From: Streptomyces durmitorensis
GTDB taxonomy: Bacteria > Actinomycetota > Actinomycetes > Streptomycetales > Streptomycetaceae
NCBI RefSeq assembly: GCF_023498005.1
Contig: NZ_CP097289.1
Location: forward strand, 5,332,001-5,396,000
Reading direction: 5' to 3'
Length of the DNA: 64,000 nucleotides
Shown here: positions 17,586 through 26,126 of the stretch, one piece after another
Position numbering within the stretch: the stretch's first letter is position 1
How the letters are laid out: every line of letters begins with the position of its first letter
Translations under genes and position numbers: made by a program
Notes under the pieces: model-generated
Databases searched by the model: none
What the model was told of the DNA's origin: nothing
The model's input: only the letters and a program-made list of their open reading frames with translations

Positions 17586-17684
17586 CGGGCGGGTGGGCGG
17601 GAAAGGCCTGTTCGGCAAGGGGCGGATGCGGGGTTACGGGCGGGTGGGTGGGAGAGGCTTGTTCGGGGGTGAGTGGATGCGGGG
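17586..17684 (+). repeat. 48-bp imperfect tandem duplication
   Basis: Copy one is 17586-17633 and copy two 17637-17684. Each begins CGGGCGGGTGGG and ends GGATGCGGGG, separated by TTA. It sits just beyond the 3' end of the GlxA-type regulator. Confidence 0.75.
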
Positions 17685-17692
17685 GGAGAGGG

Positions 17693-18730
17693 TTACCGCG
17701 CAGGCCCGGCGGGCACGCCTTCGCGGAACGTTCGGCGGTAGGCCGTGGGGGTCACGCCCAGGGCCGCCTGCAAGTGCGCCCGCATGGACTGGGCCGTGCC
17801 GAAGCCGGCGTCACGGGCGACCTGGTCGACGGACAGGTCGCTGGACTCCAGAAGGTGGCGGGCCCGCTCGACCCGCTGCCGCGCCAGCCACTGCCCGGGG
17901 CTGACCCCCGCCTCCTCACGGAAACGGCGCGTGAAGGTGCGTACGGACATGGATTCCTGATCCGCCATGTCGCGCAGCTGGATCGGCTCGTGGAGGTGAC
18001 CGAGCGCCCACGCACGCGCCGATGTCGTCGTCGCCAACTGCGGTTCCGGGACCGGGCGTTGGATGTACTGCGCCTGGCCGCCGTCCCGGTGCGGCGGCAC
18101 CACCGTACGGCGGGCGACCTCGTTGGCGACCGCCGACCCGTGGTCGCCGCGTACGACATGGAGGCAGAGGTCGAGGCCCGCCGCCACGCCCGCCGACGTC
18201 AGGACGTCTCCGTCGTCGATGAACAGGACGTCCGGGTCCACCGTGATCCGCGGGAAGAGACGCTGGAAGTGCTCCGCCGACGACCAGTGCGTCGTCGCGG
18301 TGCGGCCGTCGAGGTAGCCCGCGGCGGCCAGGACGTACCCGCCCGTGCAGATGGAGATCAGGCGTGTGCCCGGCTTGATGTGGGCGAGGGCCGCCGCGAG
18401 GTCGGGGGTCAGGCGGCCTTCCTCGTAGACCGGACCCAGTTCGTACGATGCCGGGACCACGACCGTGTCGGCGTCGGCCAGGCACTCCGGGCCGTTCTCC
18501 ACGAGGATCGCGAAGTCGGCGTCGGTGCGCACCGGGCCCGGGGGCCGGATGGACGCCGTGACGACTTCGTACAGGGGCTCGTGGCCGGCCGTGCGCGCGC
18601 GGCCGAAGATCCGCTGCGGGATGCCGAGCTCGAAGGGGATGACGCCGTCCAGGGCCAGGACCACCACTCGGTGGCGCGTGGTCCCGGTGGTCCGGGCGGG
18701 CCTGGAGGTGTCGGTCGCGGGGGCTGCCAT
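17693..18730 (-). CDS. GlxA/FtrA-type transcriptional regulator (DJ-1 + AraC HTH)
   Basis: 345 aa. Residues about 20-190 form a DJ-1/PfpI-like domain beginning RHRVVVLALDGVIPFELGIP, with the elbow cysteine in ISICTGGYVLAAAG. Residues about 230-330 hold the AraC double helix-turn-helix (MSVRTFTRRFREEAGVSPGQ and VARDAGFGTAQSMRAHLQ). Such regulators usually act on neighbouring or dispersed metabolic genes. It is divergent from an MFS transporter with about 70 bases between, so local control of that transporter is plausible. No regulon palindrome is in this gap. Confidence 0.88.
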   Translation of the reverse strand: MAAPATDTSRPARTTGTTRHRVVVLALDGVIPFELGIPQRIFGRARTAGHEPLYEVVTASIRPPGPVRTDADFAILVENGPECLADADTVVVPASYELGPVYEEGRLTPDLAAALAHIKPGTRLISICTGGYVLAAAGYLDGRTATTHWSSAEHFQRLFPRITVDPDVLFIDDGDVLTSAGVAAGLDLCLHVVRGDHGSAVANEVARRTVVPPHRDGGQAQYIQRPVPEPQLATTTSARAWALGHLHEPIQLRDMADQESMSVRTFTRRFREEAGVSPGQWLARQRVERARHLLESSDLSVDQVARDAGFGTAQSMRAHLQAALGVTPTAYRRTFREGVPAGPAR

Positions 18731-18800
18731 GGCCCGATTCTAGCTAATGCTGTCCTTTGGGCCACTCGATCGGGCGCGGCAAGGGCCGGATGCTGTTGTC

Positions 18801-20117
18801 GTGAACCAGACAGACGTGAATCAGCCGGTCGAAGCCCTCGTGGAGGTGCCGCGACCGCGGCACCGTATCCACCGGGCATGGTTCGTCGCCGCCGTGACCT
18901 TCGTGACGATCATCGGCGCGGCGGCGTTCCGCTCCCTGCCGGGCCTGCTCATCGACCCGCTGCACGAGGAGTTCGACTGGTCGCGCGGCACGATCGGCCT
19001 CGCGGTCTCTATCAACCTCGCGCTGTACGGGCTCACCGCGCCGTTCGCCGCCGCGCTGATGGACCGCTTCGGCATCCGGCGGGTGGTGGCGGTCGCTCTC
19101 GTCGTGATCGCGCTCGGGTCCGGGCTCACCGTGTGGATGGAGTCCGCCTGGCAGCTACTGCTGTGCTGGGGGCTGCTCGTCGGGCTCGGCTCGGGGTCCA
19201 TGGCGCTCGCCTTCGCCGCCACCGTCACCAACCGGTGGTTCACCACGCGGCGCGGACTCGTCACCGGCATCCTGACCGCGGCCTCAGCCTCCGGGCAGCT
19301 GATCTTCCTGCCGGTGCTCGCCTGGATGGTGGAGGCCTACGAGTGGCGGCCCGCCGCGGTGACCGTCGCCCTGGCGGCGCTCGTCGTCGTCCCGTTCGTG
19401 TGGCTGCTGCTGCGCGACCATCCGGCGGACGTGGGTCTGAAGCCGTACGGATCCGAGGAGTTCGTGGAGAAGCCGCCGCCCGCCACGGGGGCCGCGCGGC
19501 GTGCGGTCACCGTGCTGTTCAAGGCGGCCCGCACCGGACCGTTCTGGCTGCTCGCCGGGACCTTCGCCATCTGCGGCGCCTCGACGAACGGCCTGATCCA
19601 GACGCACTTCGTGCCCGCCGCGCACGACGAGGGCATGCCGGTCCCGGCGGCCGCGTCGCTGCTCGCCGTCATCGGCGTCTTCGACATCGTGGGCACGATC
19701 GCGTCCGGCTGGTTCACGGACCGCTTCGACGCGCGGCGGCTGCTCGCCGTGTACTACGCGCTGCGCGGCGTCTCGCTGCTCTTCCTGCCGCTGCTGCTCA
19801 CGTCGACCGTGCACCCGTCGATGATCTTCTTCATCGTCTTCTACGGCCTCGACTGGGTGGCGACCGTGCCGCCGACCCTGGCCCTGTGCCGCGAGCAGTA
19901 CGGCGAGGACAGCGCCATCGTCTTCGGCTGGGTGCTCGCATCGCACCAGGTGGGTGCCGCGCTCGTGGCCGTCATCGGCGGCGTCGCGCGGGACAAGTTC
20001 GGGACGTACGACGTGATGTGGGTAGCCTCGGGGGCGCTGTGCGCGGCGGCCGCGCTGATGGCCCTGGTCATCCGGCGGACGGGCGAGGAGAAGGTGGTGG
20101 CGTCCGCGCTCACGTAG
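18801..20117 (+). CDS. MFS transporter (monocarboxylate-type)
   Basis: 438 aa from the GTG at 18801; an in-frame ATG at 18747 would add 18 residues and neither has a strong Shine-Dalgarno. Twelve hydrophobic helices are recognisable, the first in HRAWFVAAVTFVTIIGAAAF. The loop 2-3 signature is AALMDRFGIRRV, and a repeat of it, SGWFTDRFDARRL, appears in the second half. The family includes oxalate/formate and monocarboxylate carriers, so uptake of the acid degraded by the neighbouring pathway is plausible but not shown. Its 3' end overlaps the convergent flavin reductase by eight bases. Confidence 0.85.
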   Translation: MNQTDVNQPVEALVEVPRPRHRIHRAWFVAAVTFVTIIGAAAFRSLPGLLIDPLHEEFDWSRGTIGLAVSINLALYGLTAPFAAALMDRFGIRRVVAVALVVIALGSGLTVWMESAWQLLLCWGLLVGLGSGSMALAFAATVTNRWFTTRRGLVTGILTAASASGQLIFLPVLAWMVEAYEWRPAAVTVALAALVVVPFVWLLLRDHPADVGLKPYGSEEFVEKPPPATGAARRAVTVLFKAARTGPFWLLAGTFAICGASTNGLIQTHFVPAAHDEGMPVPAAASLLAVIGVFDIVGTIASGWFTDRFDARRLLAVYYALRGVSLLFLPLLLTSTVHPSMIFFIVFYGLDWVATVPPTLALCREQYGEDSAIVFGWVLASHQVGAALVAVIGGVARDKFGTYDVMWVASGALCAAAALMALVIRRTGEEKVVASALT

Positions 20118-20745
20118 CGGACGTGTCGAACCTGCCGAACGTGCCCCGGTGGAACAGGAGCGGATCGCCGTCGTCGGTGGCGCCGAGGGCGTCCACCCGG
20201 CCGACCACGATCAAGTGGTCGCCCCCGGTGTGCACCGCCTGGATCGTGCAGTCGATCCAAGCCGGTACGCCGGTCAGGCGGGGCGAGCCGGTGACGGGCG
20301 CGGCGTCGTAGACCACCCCGGCGAACTTGTCGGCGCCGCTCACCGCGAAGCCTCGGCAGAGCGCGCCCTGGTCGGCGCCCAGGACGTTGACGCAGAAGAC
20401 GCCCGCGCGCGCGATGCGCGGCCACGTCGTCGACGTACGCGCGACCATGAACGAAACGAGGGGCGGGTCGAGGGAGAGCGAGGAGAAGGACTGGCAGGCG
20501 AACCCGGCCGGGCCCGGCTCGCCTTCGCACGCCGGTGCCGTGATCACGGTCACGCCGGTCGCGAAGTTCCCCAGTACGCGCCGGAATTCGCCCGCGTCGA
20601 GCGGCGCACGCTCGTCCTCGCCGACGGCCCGCAGCTGCGGGCGCGGCAGGGCTTCGACCGGGCCTGTGGTGGTCGGTTCGCCGACCGACCTGAGGTATCG
20701 GAGGGCGGTGGCCGCCATTCCTGCATGTCCCATCACATCAGCCAT
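20110..20745 (-). CDS. Flavin reductase family protein (HpaC/HsaB-like)
   Basis: 211 aa. The flavin_reduct domain starts about residue 50 with FRRVLGNFATGVTVITA, followed by GFACQSFSSLSLDPPLVSF, both typical of FMN reductases that feed two-component monooxygenases. Partners could be the luciferase-like enzymes at 51.8 or 53.8 kb, which share the same operator type. The exact start is unclear: ATG at 20745 has no Shine-Dalgarno because a regulon palindrome lies six bases upstream. In-frame ATGs at 20730 and 20718 are alternatives, and a leaderless mRNA is possible. Confidence 0.85.
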   Translation of the reverse strand: MADVMGHAGMAATALRYLRSVGEPTTTGPVEALPRPQLRAVGEDERAPLDAGEFRRVLGNFATGVTVITAPACEGEPGPAGFACQSFSSLSLDPPLVSFMVARTSTTWPRIARAGVFCVNVLGADQGALCRGFAVSGADKFAGVVYDAAPVTGSPRLTGVPAWIDCTIQAVHTGGDHLIVVGRVDALGATDDGDPLLFHRGTFGRFDTSAT

Positions 20746-20750
20746 TGAAG

Positions 20751-20765
20751 CTGACGGTTCGTCAG
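20751..20765. promoter_or_regulatory. Regulon palindrome, perfect
   Basis: CTGACGGTTCGTCAG, six bases upstream of the flavin reductase start codon. The distance implies direct blocking of a promoter whose transcript starts at or near the ATG. Confidence 0.78.
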
Positions 20766-20802
20766 ATTGGAAGGGCGGGGACGCGGCCCATCGGCGTACG
20801 CC

Positions 20803-21624
20803 TCAGCGGCCCTCGTACGAAGGTGAACGGCGCTCCACGAAGCTGGCCACGCCCTCGTTCGCGTCGGCCGTCGTCATGTTGATCTCCTGCGCCGCGGCCT
20901 CGGCGGCGAAGGCCGTCGCGCGGTCCGATTCGAGGGCGGCGTTGACCAGTTGCTTGGTCATGGCGATGGCGCGGGTCGGCCCTGCCGCGAGGCGCTCCGC
21001 CCAGGCGCGGGCCGTCTTCTCCAGTTCGCCGGCGGGTACGACGCGGTTGACGAGCCCGAGCCGTTCGGCGTCCGCAGCCGGCACGGAATCCCCGAAGAAC
21101 ATCAGCTCCTTGGCCCGCTGCGGCCCGATGAGCCGGGGCAGCAGATAGGCACCGCCGCCGTCGGGCACCAGGCCGCGGCGCACGAACACCTCGATGAACT
21201 TGGCCTGTTCGGCGGCGATGACGAGATCGCAGGCGAACGCGAGATGGGCGCCGATCCCGGCCGCGGTCCCGTTCACCGCGGCGATCACCGGCTTCTCGCA
21301 GTCGAGGACGGCAGCGATGAGGCGCTGGGCACCGAGCCTGATCGTGCGAGCCACGTCACCGGGCACGCGCTCGGCGGTGCTCGGCGCTCCGCGCAGGTCG
21401 GCGCCCGCGCAGAAGCCCTTGCCGGTGGCGGTGATGACGACGGCGCGGACGGCGGGGTCCGCGGAGGCGGCGGCGAGGAGCGAGATGACGCGTTCGCGCT
21501 GGTCCCAGGTGACGGCGTTCATGGCTTCGGGGCGGTTGAGGGTGATCCACGAGACGGCGTTGTCAGTGGTGTGGAGTACCAATGAGTCGAGGGGATCAGT
21601 TCCGGCTTCGGGGGAGGGTGTCAT
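20803..21624 (-). CDS. Enoyl-CoA hydratase/isomerase
   Basis: 273 aa crotonase-fold enzyme. Oxyanion-hole segments are GKGFCAGADLRG near residue 65 and AAVNGTAAGIGAHLAFACDL near 105, and the catalytic region is RRGLVPDGGGAYLLPRLIG. This pattern, with Asp in the second position, suits 2-enoyl-CoA hydratases of the PaaG/EchA type. It lies 85 bases downstream of the NDP-forming acyl-CoA synthetase and reads in the same direction, so it probably belongs to that transcript. No operator is found directly before it. Confidence 0.88.
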   Translation of the reverse strand: MTPSPEAGTDPLDSLVLHTTDNAVSWITLNRPEAMNAVTWDQRERVISLLAAASADPAVRAVVITATGKGFCAGADLRGAPSTAERVPGDVARTIRLGAQRLIAAVLDCEKPVIAAVNGTAAGIGAHLAFACDLVIAAEQAKFIEVFVRRGLVPDGGGAYLLPRLIGPQRAKELMFFGDSVPAADAERLGLVNRVVPAGELEKTARAWAERLAAGPTRAIAMTKQLVNAALESDRATAFAAEAAAQEINMTTADANEGVASFVERRSPSYEGR

Positions 21625-21709
21625 GGGGGTACGGACTCCATTTCGCTGCGGGGTATTCGGGTGGGTGGGCGGGAAGGACTCGCCACGAAGCGGCGTCCTG
21701 AGAACCAAC

Positions 21710-23935
21710 TCACCGGCAGACGGCCAAGGCGTCCAGCGCGACAGCCCCCTGCCCCCGCGGCAACACCATCAGGGGGTTGATATCCAGCTCCGCCAGCTCA
21801 TCGCCAAGCTCAAGGGCCATCCTCTGTACCCGCAAGACGACTTCGACGAGCGCATCGATGTCGGCGGGGGGCGCCCCACGGACCCCGTCGAGCAACGGCC
21901 TTCCGCGCAGCTCAGAGAGCATCGTCAACGCCTGGTCCTCCCCGAAGGGCGGCACCCGCACGGCCACGTCCCGCAGCACCTCGACGAGGACACCCCCGAG
22001 CCCGACGGTCACCGTCGGTCCGAACAGCTCGTCCTGGGTGACCCCGACCACCATCTCGACGCCCCGCTCCACCATCTGGCAGACGAGTACGCCGTCCAGC
22101 GCGATCCCTTCGTAGCGCGCGATGTCGGTCAGCTCCCGATAGGCGTCGCGGACCTGGCTGGCCGAGGTCAGGCCGATCTTCACCAGGCCCAGTTCACTCT
22201 TGTGGGCAAGGTGCGCCCCGGACGCCTTCATCACCACCGGGTAGCCGACGAGCCCCGCCGCCCGCACGGCAGCCGCCGCACTGGTCACCAACTGCTCGCG
22301 CGGTACGCGAATCCCGTACGCGCGCAGCAGCTGCTTCGCCGCGTGCTCGCTCAGCTGCTGACCGGACCGCATCAGGGCCTGGGCCTTGCGGAAGGAGGGC
22401 GAGGCCGTGCGCGGTGCATCGGCGAAGGGGGAGCGGTAGCGGGTCGTGAACCGGTGGTGGTCCAGATAGGCGCGCACCGCCGTGATGCAGTTGGCGAAGG
22501 TGCGGAAGGTGGCGACGCGCGAGGAGCCGAGCAGCGTCGTGCGGTAGGCATCCTCGGTGCCCACGGGCGAGCCCCACACCACGCACACCAGCTTGTCCGT
22601 CTGCTCCGCCGCGTCCACCAGGTCCTGCGCCAGCTTGTCGCTCATCGGCGGGAAGGGTCCGGTGATGGGACAGATCAGCACCCCCACCTCCGGGTCGTCG
22701 AGGATCGCGTCGATGATTTTGCGGCCGCGCCAGTCGCCCACCGGGTGGCCGCCGTTGTCGACGGGGTTGGCGACGTTCAGGTAGTCCGGTATCCACTGGT
22801 GCAGCTGAGCCTGCTTGGCGTCCGAGAGGGCGGGCAGCGGCAGCCCCGCCTCGGTCGCCAGGTCCGAGAAGTGCGCGCCCGTGCCGCCCGAGATCGAATA
22901 GACGACGACGCCCTCGGCCCGCGGCGGCCTTGCGCGCGCCAACAGGGCGGACGTGTCCTGGAGTTCGTCGAGCCCGTCCACGCGGATCACGCCGTACTGC
23001 CGCATCGCCGCGTCGACGACCGTGTCGGCGCCGGTGAGCTTGCCGGTATGTGAGGCGGCCATGCGGGCGCCGGTCTCGGTGCGGCCGACCTTGACCGCGA
23101 CGACGGGCACGCCGCGCTGGGCGGCGCGGTCGGCGGCGAGCAGGAAGGAGCGGCCGTCCTTGAGGCCCTCGACGTAGCAGGCGATGGCGCCGACCTCGGG
23201 GCGCTCGGCGAAGTAGGAGATGAAGTCGGAGGTCTCCAGGTCGGCTTCGTTGCCGGTGGGCGCCCAGTGCGAGAGGCGTACGCCGATCTCCTGCATCGTG
23301 AAGACGGGGCGGCCCTGGTGGCCGGACTGGGTGATCAGGGCGATCGCCGGTCCTTCGAGGTCGTCGCGGAACTTCTCGAAGGCGTTGAGGTTGGTGTTGG
23401 GCCCGAGCAGCCGCAGCCCCGAGCGCTCCACGGCGGCGGCCAGGCGGGCCTGTGCGGCCGCGCCCTCCTCGCCGGTCTCGGCGAAGCCGGAGGCGAACGC
23501 GACGGCGAACTTCACCTTGGACTCGGCGAGTTCCTCGATCAGGGGAAGGGGGTCACTGACGAGCAGTACGGCCAGATCGACCTGTTCCGGCAGGTCCGCG
23601 ACGGAGGGGAAGCAGGGTGTGCCGAAGACGGACTGCCGGGTGGGGTGCACGGGATGCAGCCGGGCGCCGACTCGCTCGGCCCAGTCCATGAGCTGCCGCG
23701 TGATGCCGGTGTTCGGCCGCCCCTCGGCGTCCGACGCGCCGATGACGGCGACGGACTCGGGGCGGAAGAACCGGTCCAGATCAGGTACTTCGGCGTGCAG
23801 GGGGCGACCGCTCACGTCCAGGTCGTCCGCGGTGGCGGCCCGTCCGTGGACGGCGGGTGCCGGGGCTTCGCCGCAGGCCACGACACGCGCGCGGCGGGGG
23901 TCGGTGGTGAAGGTGCCGTATGTCGATCCAAGCAT
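21710..23935 (-). CDS. NDP-forming acyl-CoA synthetase (fused alpha-beta)
   Basis: 741 aa. Domains in order: CoA-binding Rossmann domain (about 50-180, ESVAVIGASDAEGRPN), succinyl-CoA-ligase-like domains (about 185-480) with the phospho-histidine segment ARMAASHTGKLTGAD, and an ATP-grasp domain (about 510-741, YGIRVPREQLVTSAAAA and VMKASGAHLAHKSELG). It makes an acyl-CoA from the acid, CoA and ATP with release of ADP, or runs in reverse. The family is broad and the substrate is not predictable. Two regulon palindromes stand in tandem upstream of its start. Confidence 0.88.
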   Translation of the reverse strand: MLGSTYGTFTTDPRRARVVACGEAPAPAVHGRAATADDLDVSGRPLHAEVPDLDRFFRPESVAVIGASDAEGRPNTGITRQLMDWAERVGARLHPVHPTRQSVFGTPCFPSVADLPEQVDLAVLLVSDPLPLIEELAESKVKFAVAFASGFAETGEEGAAAQARLAAAVERSGLRLLGPNTNLNAFEKFRDDLEGPAIALITQSGHQGRPVFTMQEIGVRLSHWAPTGNEADLETSDFISYFAERPEVGAIACYVEGLKDGRSFLLAADRAAQRGVPVVAVKVGRTETGARMAASHTGKLTGADTVVDAAMRQYGVIRVDGLDELQDTSALLARARPPRAEGVVVYSISGGTGAHFSDLATEAGLPLPALSDAKQAQLHQWIPDYLNVANPVDNGGHPVGDWRGRKIIDAILDDPEVGVLICPITGPFPPMSDKLAQDLVDAAEQTDKLVCVVWGSPVGTEDAYRTTLLGSSRVATFRTFANCITAVRAYLDHHRFTTRYRSPFADAPRTASPSFRKAQALMRSGQQLSEHAAKQLLRAYGIRVPREQLVTSAAAAVRAAGLVGYPVVMKASGAHLAHKSELGLVKIGLTSASQVRDAYRELTDIARYEGIALDGVLVCQMVERGVEMVVGVTQDELFGPTVTVGLGGVLVEVLRDVAVRVPPFGEDQALTMLSELRGRPLLDGVRGAPPADIDALVEVVLRVQRMALELGDELAELDINPLMVLPRGQGAVALDALAVCR

Positions 23936-23967
23936 CGGTCCGCCCGCTCCTGGGTGAAGGAATGCAA

Positions 23968-23982
23968 CTGACGCATAGTCAG
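23968..23982. promoter_or_regulatory. Regulon palindrome, perfect (proximal of a tandem pair)
   Basis: CTGACGCATAGTCAG, 32 bases upstream of the NDP-forming synthetase start. It is paired with a second copy whose start lies 24 bases away. Confidence 0.75.
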
Positions 23983-23991
23983 ATTACTTAA

Positions 23992-24006
23992 CTGACGCTG
24001 TGTCAG
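23992..24006. promoter_or_regulatory. Regulon palindrome, perfect (distal of a tandem pair)
   Basis: CTGACGCTGTGTCAG. Together with 23968-23982 it forms a double operator with a start-to-start distance of 24 bases, a little over two helical turns. Confidence 0.75.
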
Positions 24007-24157
24007 GAACAGTGCTGCACGCAAAGAGTGGGGCGACCCTTTAGCGGTACCCAGGTGCCGTGGGGCGTTACTCCCCCTTCCGGGGGGCGGGATTCCGGAA
24101 GGGGGTAGTACCGGCCAACGGGGCGCCCTGTGAAGGTCGTTGGGTGTCTGCGGGGCC

Positions 24158-24197
24158 GTCGTGGCTGGTCGCGCAGTTCCCCGCGCCCCTTCGGGGC
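24158..24197 (-). repeat. Dispersed intergenic element, copy 1 (terminator-like)
   Basis: Core TCGCGCAGTTCCCCGCGCCC followed by a small stem CCCCTTCGGGG. The same core recurs near 36064 and twice near 60156-60245. It lies about 35 bases beyond the stop of the FAD monooxygenase, consistent with transcript termination. Confidence 0.65.
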
Positions 24198-24232
24198 ACT
24201 TTCCTGGCCGCGGCGGACTTCGCTCGGCCTTG

Positions 24233-25408
24233 TCAGTGGCCCGCGCTCAGTGTCCTCGCCACCGCCTTCGCGATCTTCTCCGCGTCCCGCGCCATCTCGC
24301 GCAGCATTCCGCTGATGGGGTTCGTGAACCCGGTGAAGTAGAGGCCGGGGGCCGACTTTGGGGTGCGGGCGCCGCGGACGACGGGGGCGCCCTTCGCGTC
24401 GAGTACGCCGAGGTCGCCGATGAGCGGCTCCAGGGCGCGGCGGTAGCCCGTGGCGGCGATGACGGCGTCGGGGGCGATCAGCGTGCCGTCGGCAAGGACG
24501 ACCTTGCCGTCCTCGAAGGACTCGACGGCCGCGACCGGTTCGACCTTGCCCTTGCGCACCGCGTCGATCAGTCCGACGTCCTGCACCGGGATCGCGCCCT
24601 CCTTGACCCGGGAGTACAGGCCGGTGCCGGGGCGGGGCAGCCCCCGCGCCGACAGGTCGGGGACGCTGATCCTGGCGATCGGGCCCGCGAGCCGGTCCAC
24701 GAGAGAGACGGGCAGCCTGCGGCAGAGGATGCCCGTGCGCTGCGCGGGCCACCCCGCCGTGGAGCGGCGGACGATGTGCGGCGCGGTGCGCACCGCAAGG
24801 CGGACGCGCGCGGCGCCGCCCTCGACGAGGTCGACGGCGATCTCGGCGCCGGTGTTGCCGACGCCCACGACCAGGACGTCCTTGCCCTCGTAGGGGCGCG
24901 GGTCGCGGTAGGAGCTCGCGTGCAGGAGCTCGCCCGTGTAGGTGTCGCGGCCGGGCCAGTCCGGCAGGTGGGGCGTGTGGTTGTAGCCGGTGGCGATCAC
25001 GACCGCGCTGCCGGTCAACTCCCGGCCGCCGCTCGCGTGCAGCAGCCAGCCGGTGCCGTCGGCCGACCGCTCCAGGCGGGAGACCTCGACGCCGGTGACG
25101 ATCTCCAGTTCGTGGAACTCGGCGTACTTCTCCAGGTAGCGCAGGACGTTGTCACGTGACACCCACCGTCCGAAGGAGCGCGGTATCGCGAGCCCCGGCA
25201 GTGCGGAGAGGCGGCGCGTCGTGTGCAGGCGCAGGCGGTCGTAGTGCGTGCGCCAGGAGGCGCCGACCCGGTCGGACTTCTCGAGGACGACCGCGCGAAC
25301 GCCGCGCGCACGCAGAGCGGCCGCCACGGAGAGCCCGCCGGGTCCGCCGCCGACGACGTACACGGGGCGGTCCTGCTGTGGCGTTTGTGGGGGAGTGGTG
25401 TCGGCCAT
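24233..25408 (-). CDS. FAD-dependent monooxygenase (FMO/Baeyer-Villiger-like)
   Basis: 391 aa. The FAD Rossmann motif is VVGGGPGGLSVAAALRARG near residue 18 and a second, NADPH-binding, motif is VVGVGNTGAEIAVDL near 175. The ATG motif IATGYNHTP follows the first domain. The spacing fits flavin-containing monooxygenases of the N-hydroxylating or Baeyer-Villiger type; the full BVMO fingerprint FxGxxxHxxxW is not obvious, so the reaction is open. ATG at 25408; divergent from the DUF35 gene, with one palindrome in the gap. Confidence 0.85.
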   Translation of the reverse strand: MADTTPPQTPQQDRPVYVVGGGPGGLSVAAALRARGVRAVVLEKSDRVGASWRTHYDRLRLHTTRRLSALPGLAIPRSFGRWVSRDNVLRYLEKYAEFHELEIVTGVEVSRLERSADGTGWLLHASGGRELTGSAVVIATGYNHTPHLPDWPGRDTYTGELLHASSYRDPRPYEGKDVLVVGVGNTGAEIAVDLVEGGAARVRLAVRTAPHIVRRSTAGWPAQRTGILCRRLPVSLVDRLAGPIARISVPDLSARGLPRPGTGLYSRVKEGAIPVQDVGLIDAVRKGKVEPVAAVESFEDGKVVLADGTLIAPDAVIAATGYRRALEPLIGDLGVLDAKGAPVVRGARTPKSAPGLYFTGFTNPISGMLREMARDAEKIAKAVARTLSAGH

Positions 25409-25590
25409 GAACCTGAGAGTAATCACGTGGTCACTTGATGGGGGACGGTCAAGCCCCAAACCGGTTGCGAATTGATCACGGGTGTACGCGGCGAGCCCTC
25501 CGTCCGTGGGCTACGCGCCACGTCGCGGGGCCCACGCGGCGTACGGCCTCTTGCGTACGTCTCTTGCGCACGTGCCGGGCATGCGCTGAA

Positions 25591-25605
25591 CTGACGTACC
25601 ATCAG
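25591..25605. promoter_or_regulatory. Regulon palindrome, one mismatch
   Basis: CTGACGTACCATCAG, 35 bases upstream of the DUF35 start at 25641 and 182 bases from the divergent FAD monooxygenase start. Confidence 0.7.
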
Positions 25606-25640
25606 AAACCTTTGTCCGGAGACGCGATGGGACTACCCCT

Positions 25641-26087
25641 GTGAGCACTACGAGCCCCGCGAGCCCTTCGAGCCCCCGCTACGACCTCCCCGAGCCCGAC
25701 GCCTTCACCCGCCCCTACTGGGACGCGGCGGCCGAGGGGCACCTCCTGATCCGCCGCTGCGGCGGCTGCGGCAAGGCGCACCACTACCCGCGCGAGTTCT
25801 GCCCGCACTGCTGGAGCGAGGAGGGCGGCTGGGAGCGGGCGAGCGGCCACGCCACGCTCTACACCTGGTCCGTGGTGCACCGGAACGACCTGCCGCCGTT
25901 CGGCTCCCGCGTCCCGTATGTCGCCGCCGTCGTCGACCTCGCCGAAGGCCCGCGCATGATGACCGAGATCGTCGACTGCGAGGAGGGCGAACTGCGGATC
26001 GGGATGGCGCTGGAGGTCGCGTTTCGCGAGGTGGGGGAGCGGGAGGGCGCGGGTGTGACGGTGCCGGTGTTCCGGAGTGCGTCGTAA
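25641..26087 (+). CDS. Zn-ribbon/OB-fold DUF35 protein
   Basis: 148 aa. A rubredoxin-like zinc ribbon is formed by RRCGGCGK and FCPHCWSE near residues 40-62, followed by an OB fold with ASGHATLYTWSVVHR. Such proteins form complexes with thiolase-fold partners; in steroid side-chain degradation the DUF35 part of ChsH2 recruits the aldolase Ltp2. A thiolase-fold gene with the same operator type ends 2 kb downstream on the other strand. The GTG start overlaps the stop of a five-codon frame (MGLPL, ATG at 25627) that has the better ribosome site GGAGA. Confidence 0.85.
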   Translation: MSTTSPASPSSPRYDLPEPDAFTRPYWDAAAEGHLLIRRCGGCGKAHHYPREFCPHCWSEEGGWERASGHATLYTWSVVHRNDLPPFGSRVPYVAAVVDLAEGPRMMTEIVDCEEGELRIGMALEVAFREVGEREGAGVTVPVFRSAS

Positions 26088-26126
26088 TCCGCTTCTGCTG
26101 AGGTGCCGTACGAGGGATCATGGCCC

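Noticed and set aside
17162..20311. A 1049-codon open frame on the plus strand through the GlxA and MFS genes
   Set aside because: Composition is typical GC-driven shadow; the real genes on both strands have clear motifs.
23940..24232. A small gene between the NDP-forming synthetase and the FAD monooxygenase
   Set aside because: Only operators and a dispersed repeat are recognisable; no frame has a start and plausible composition.
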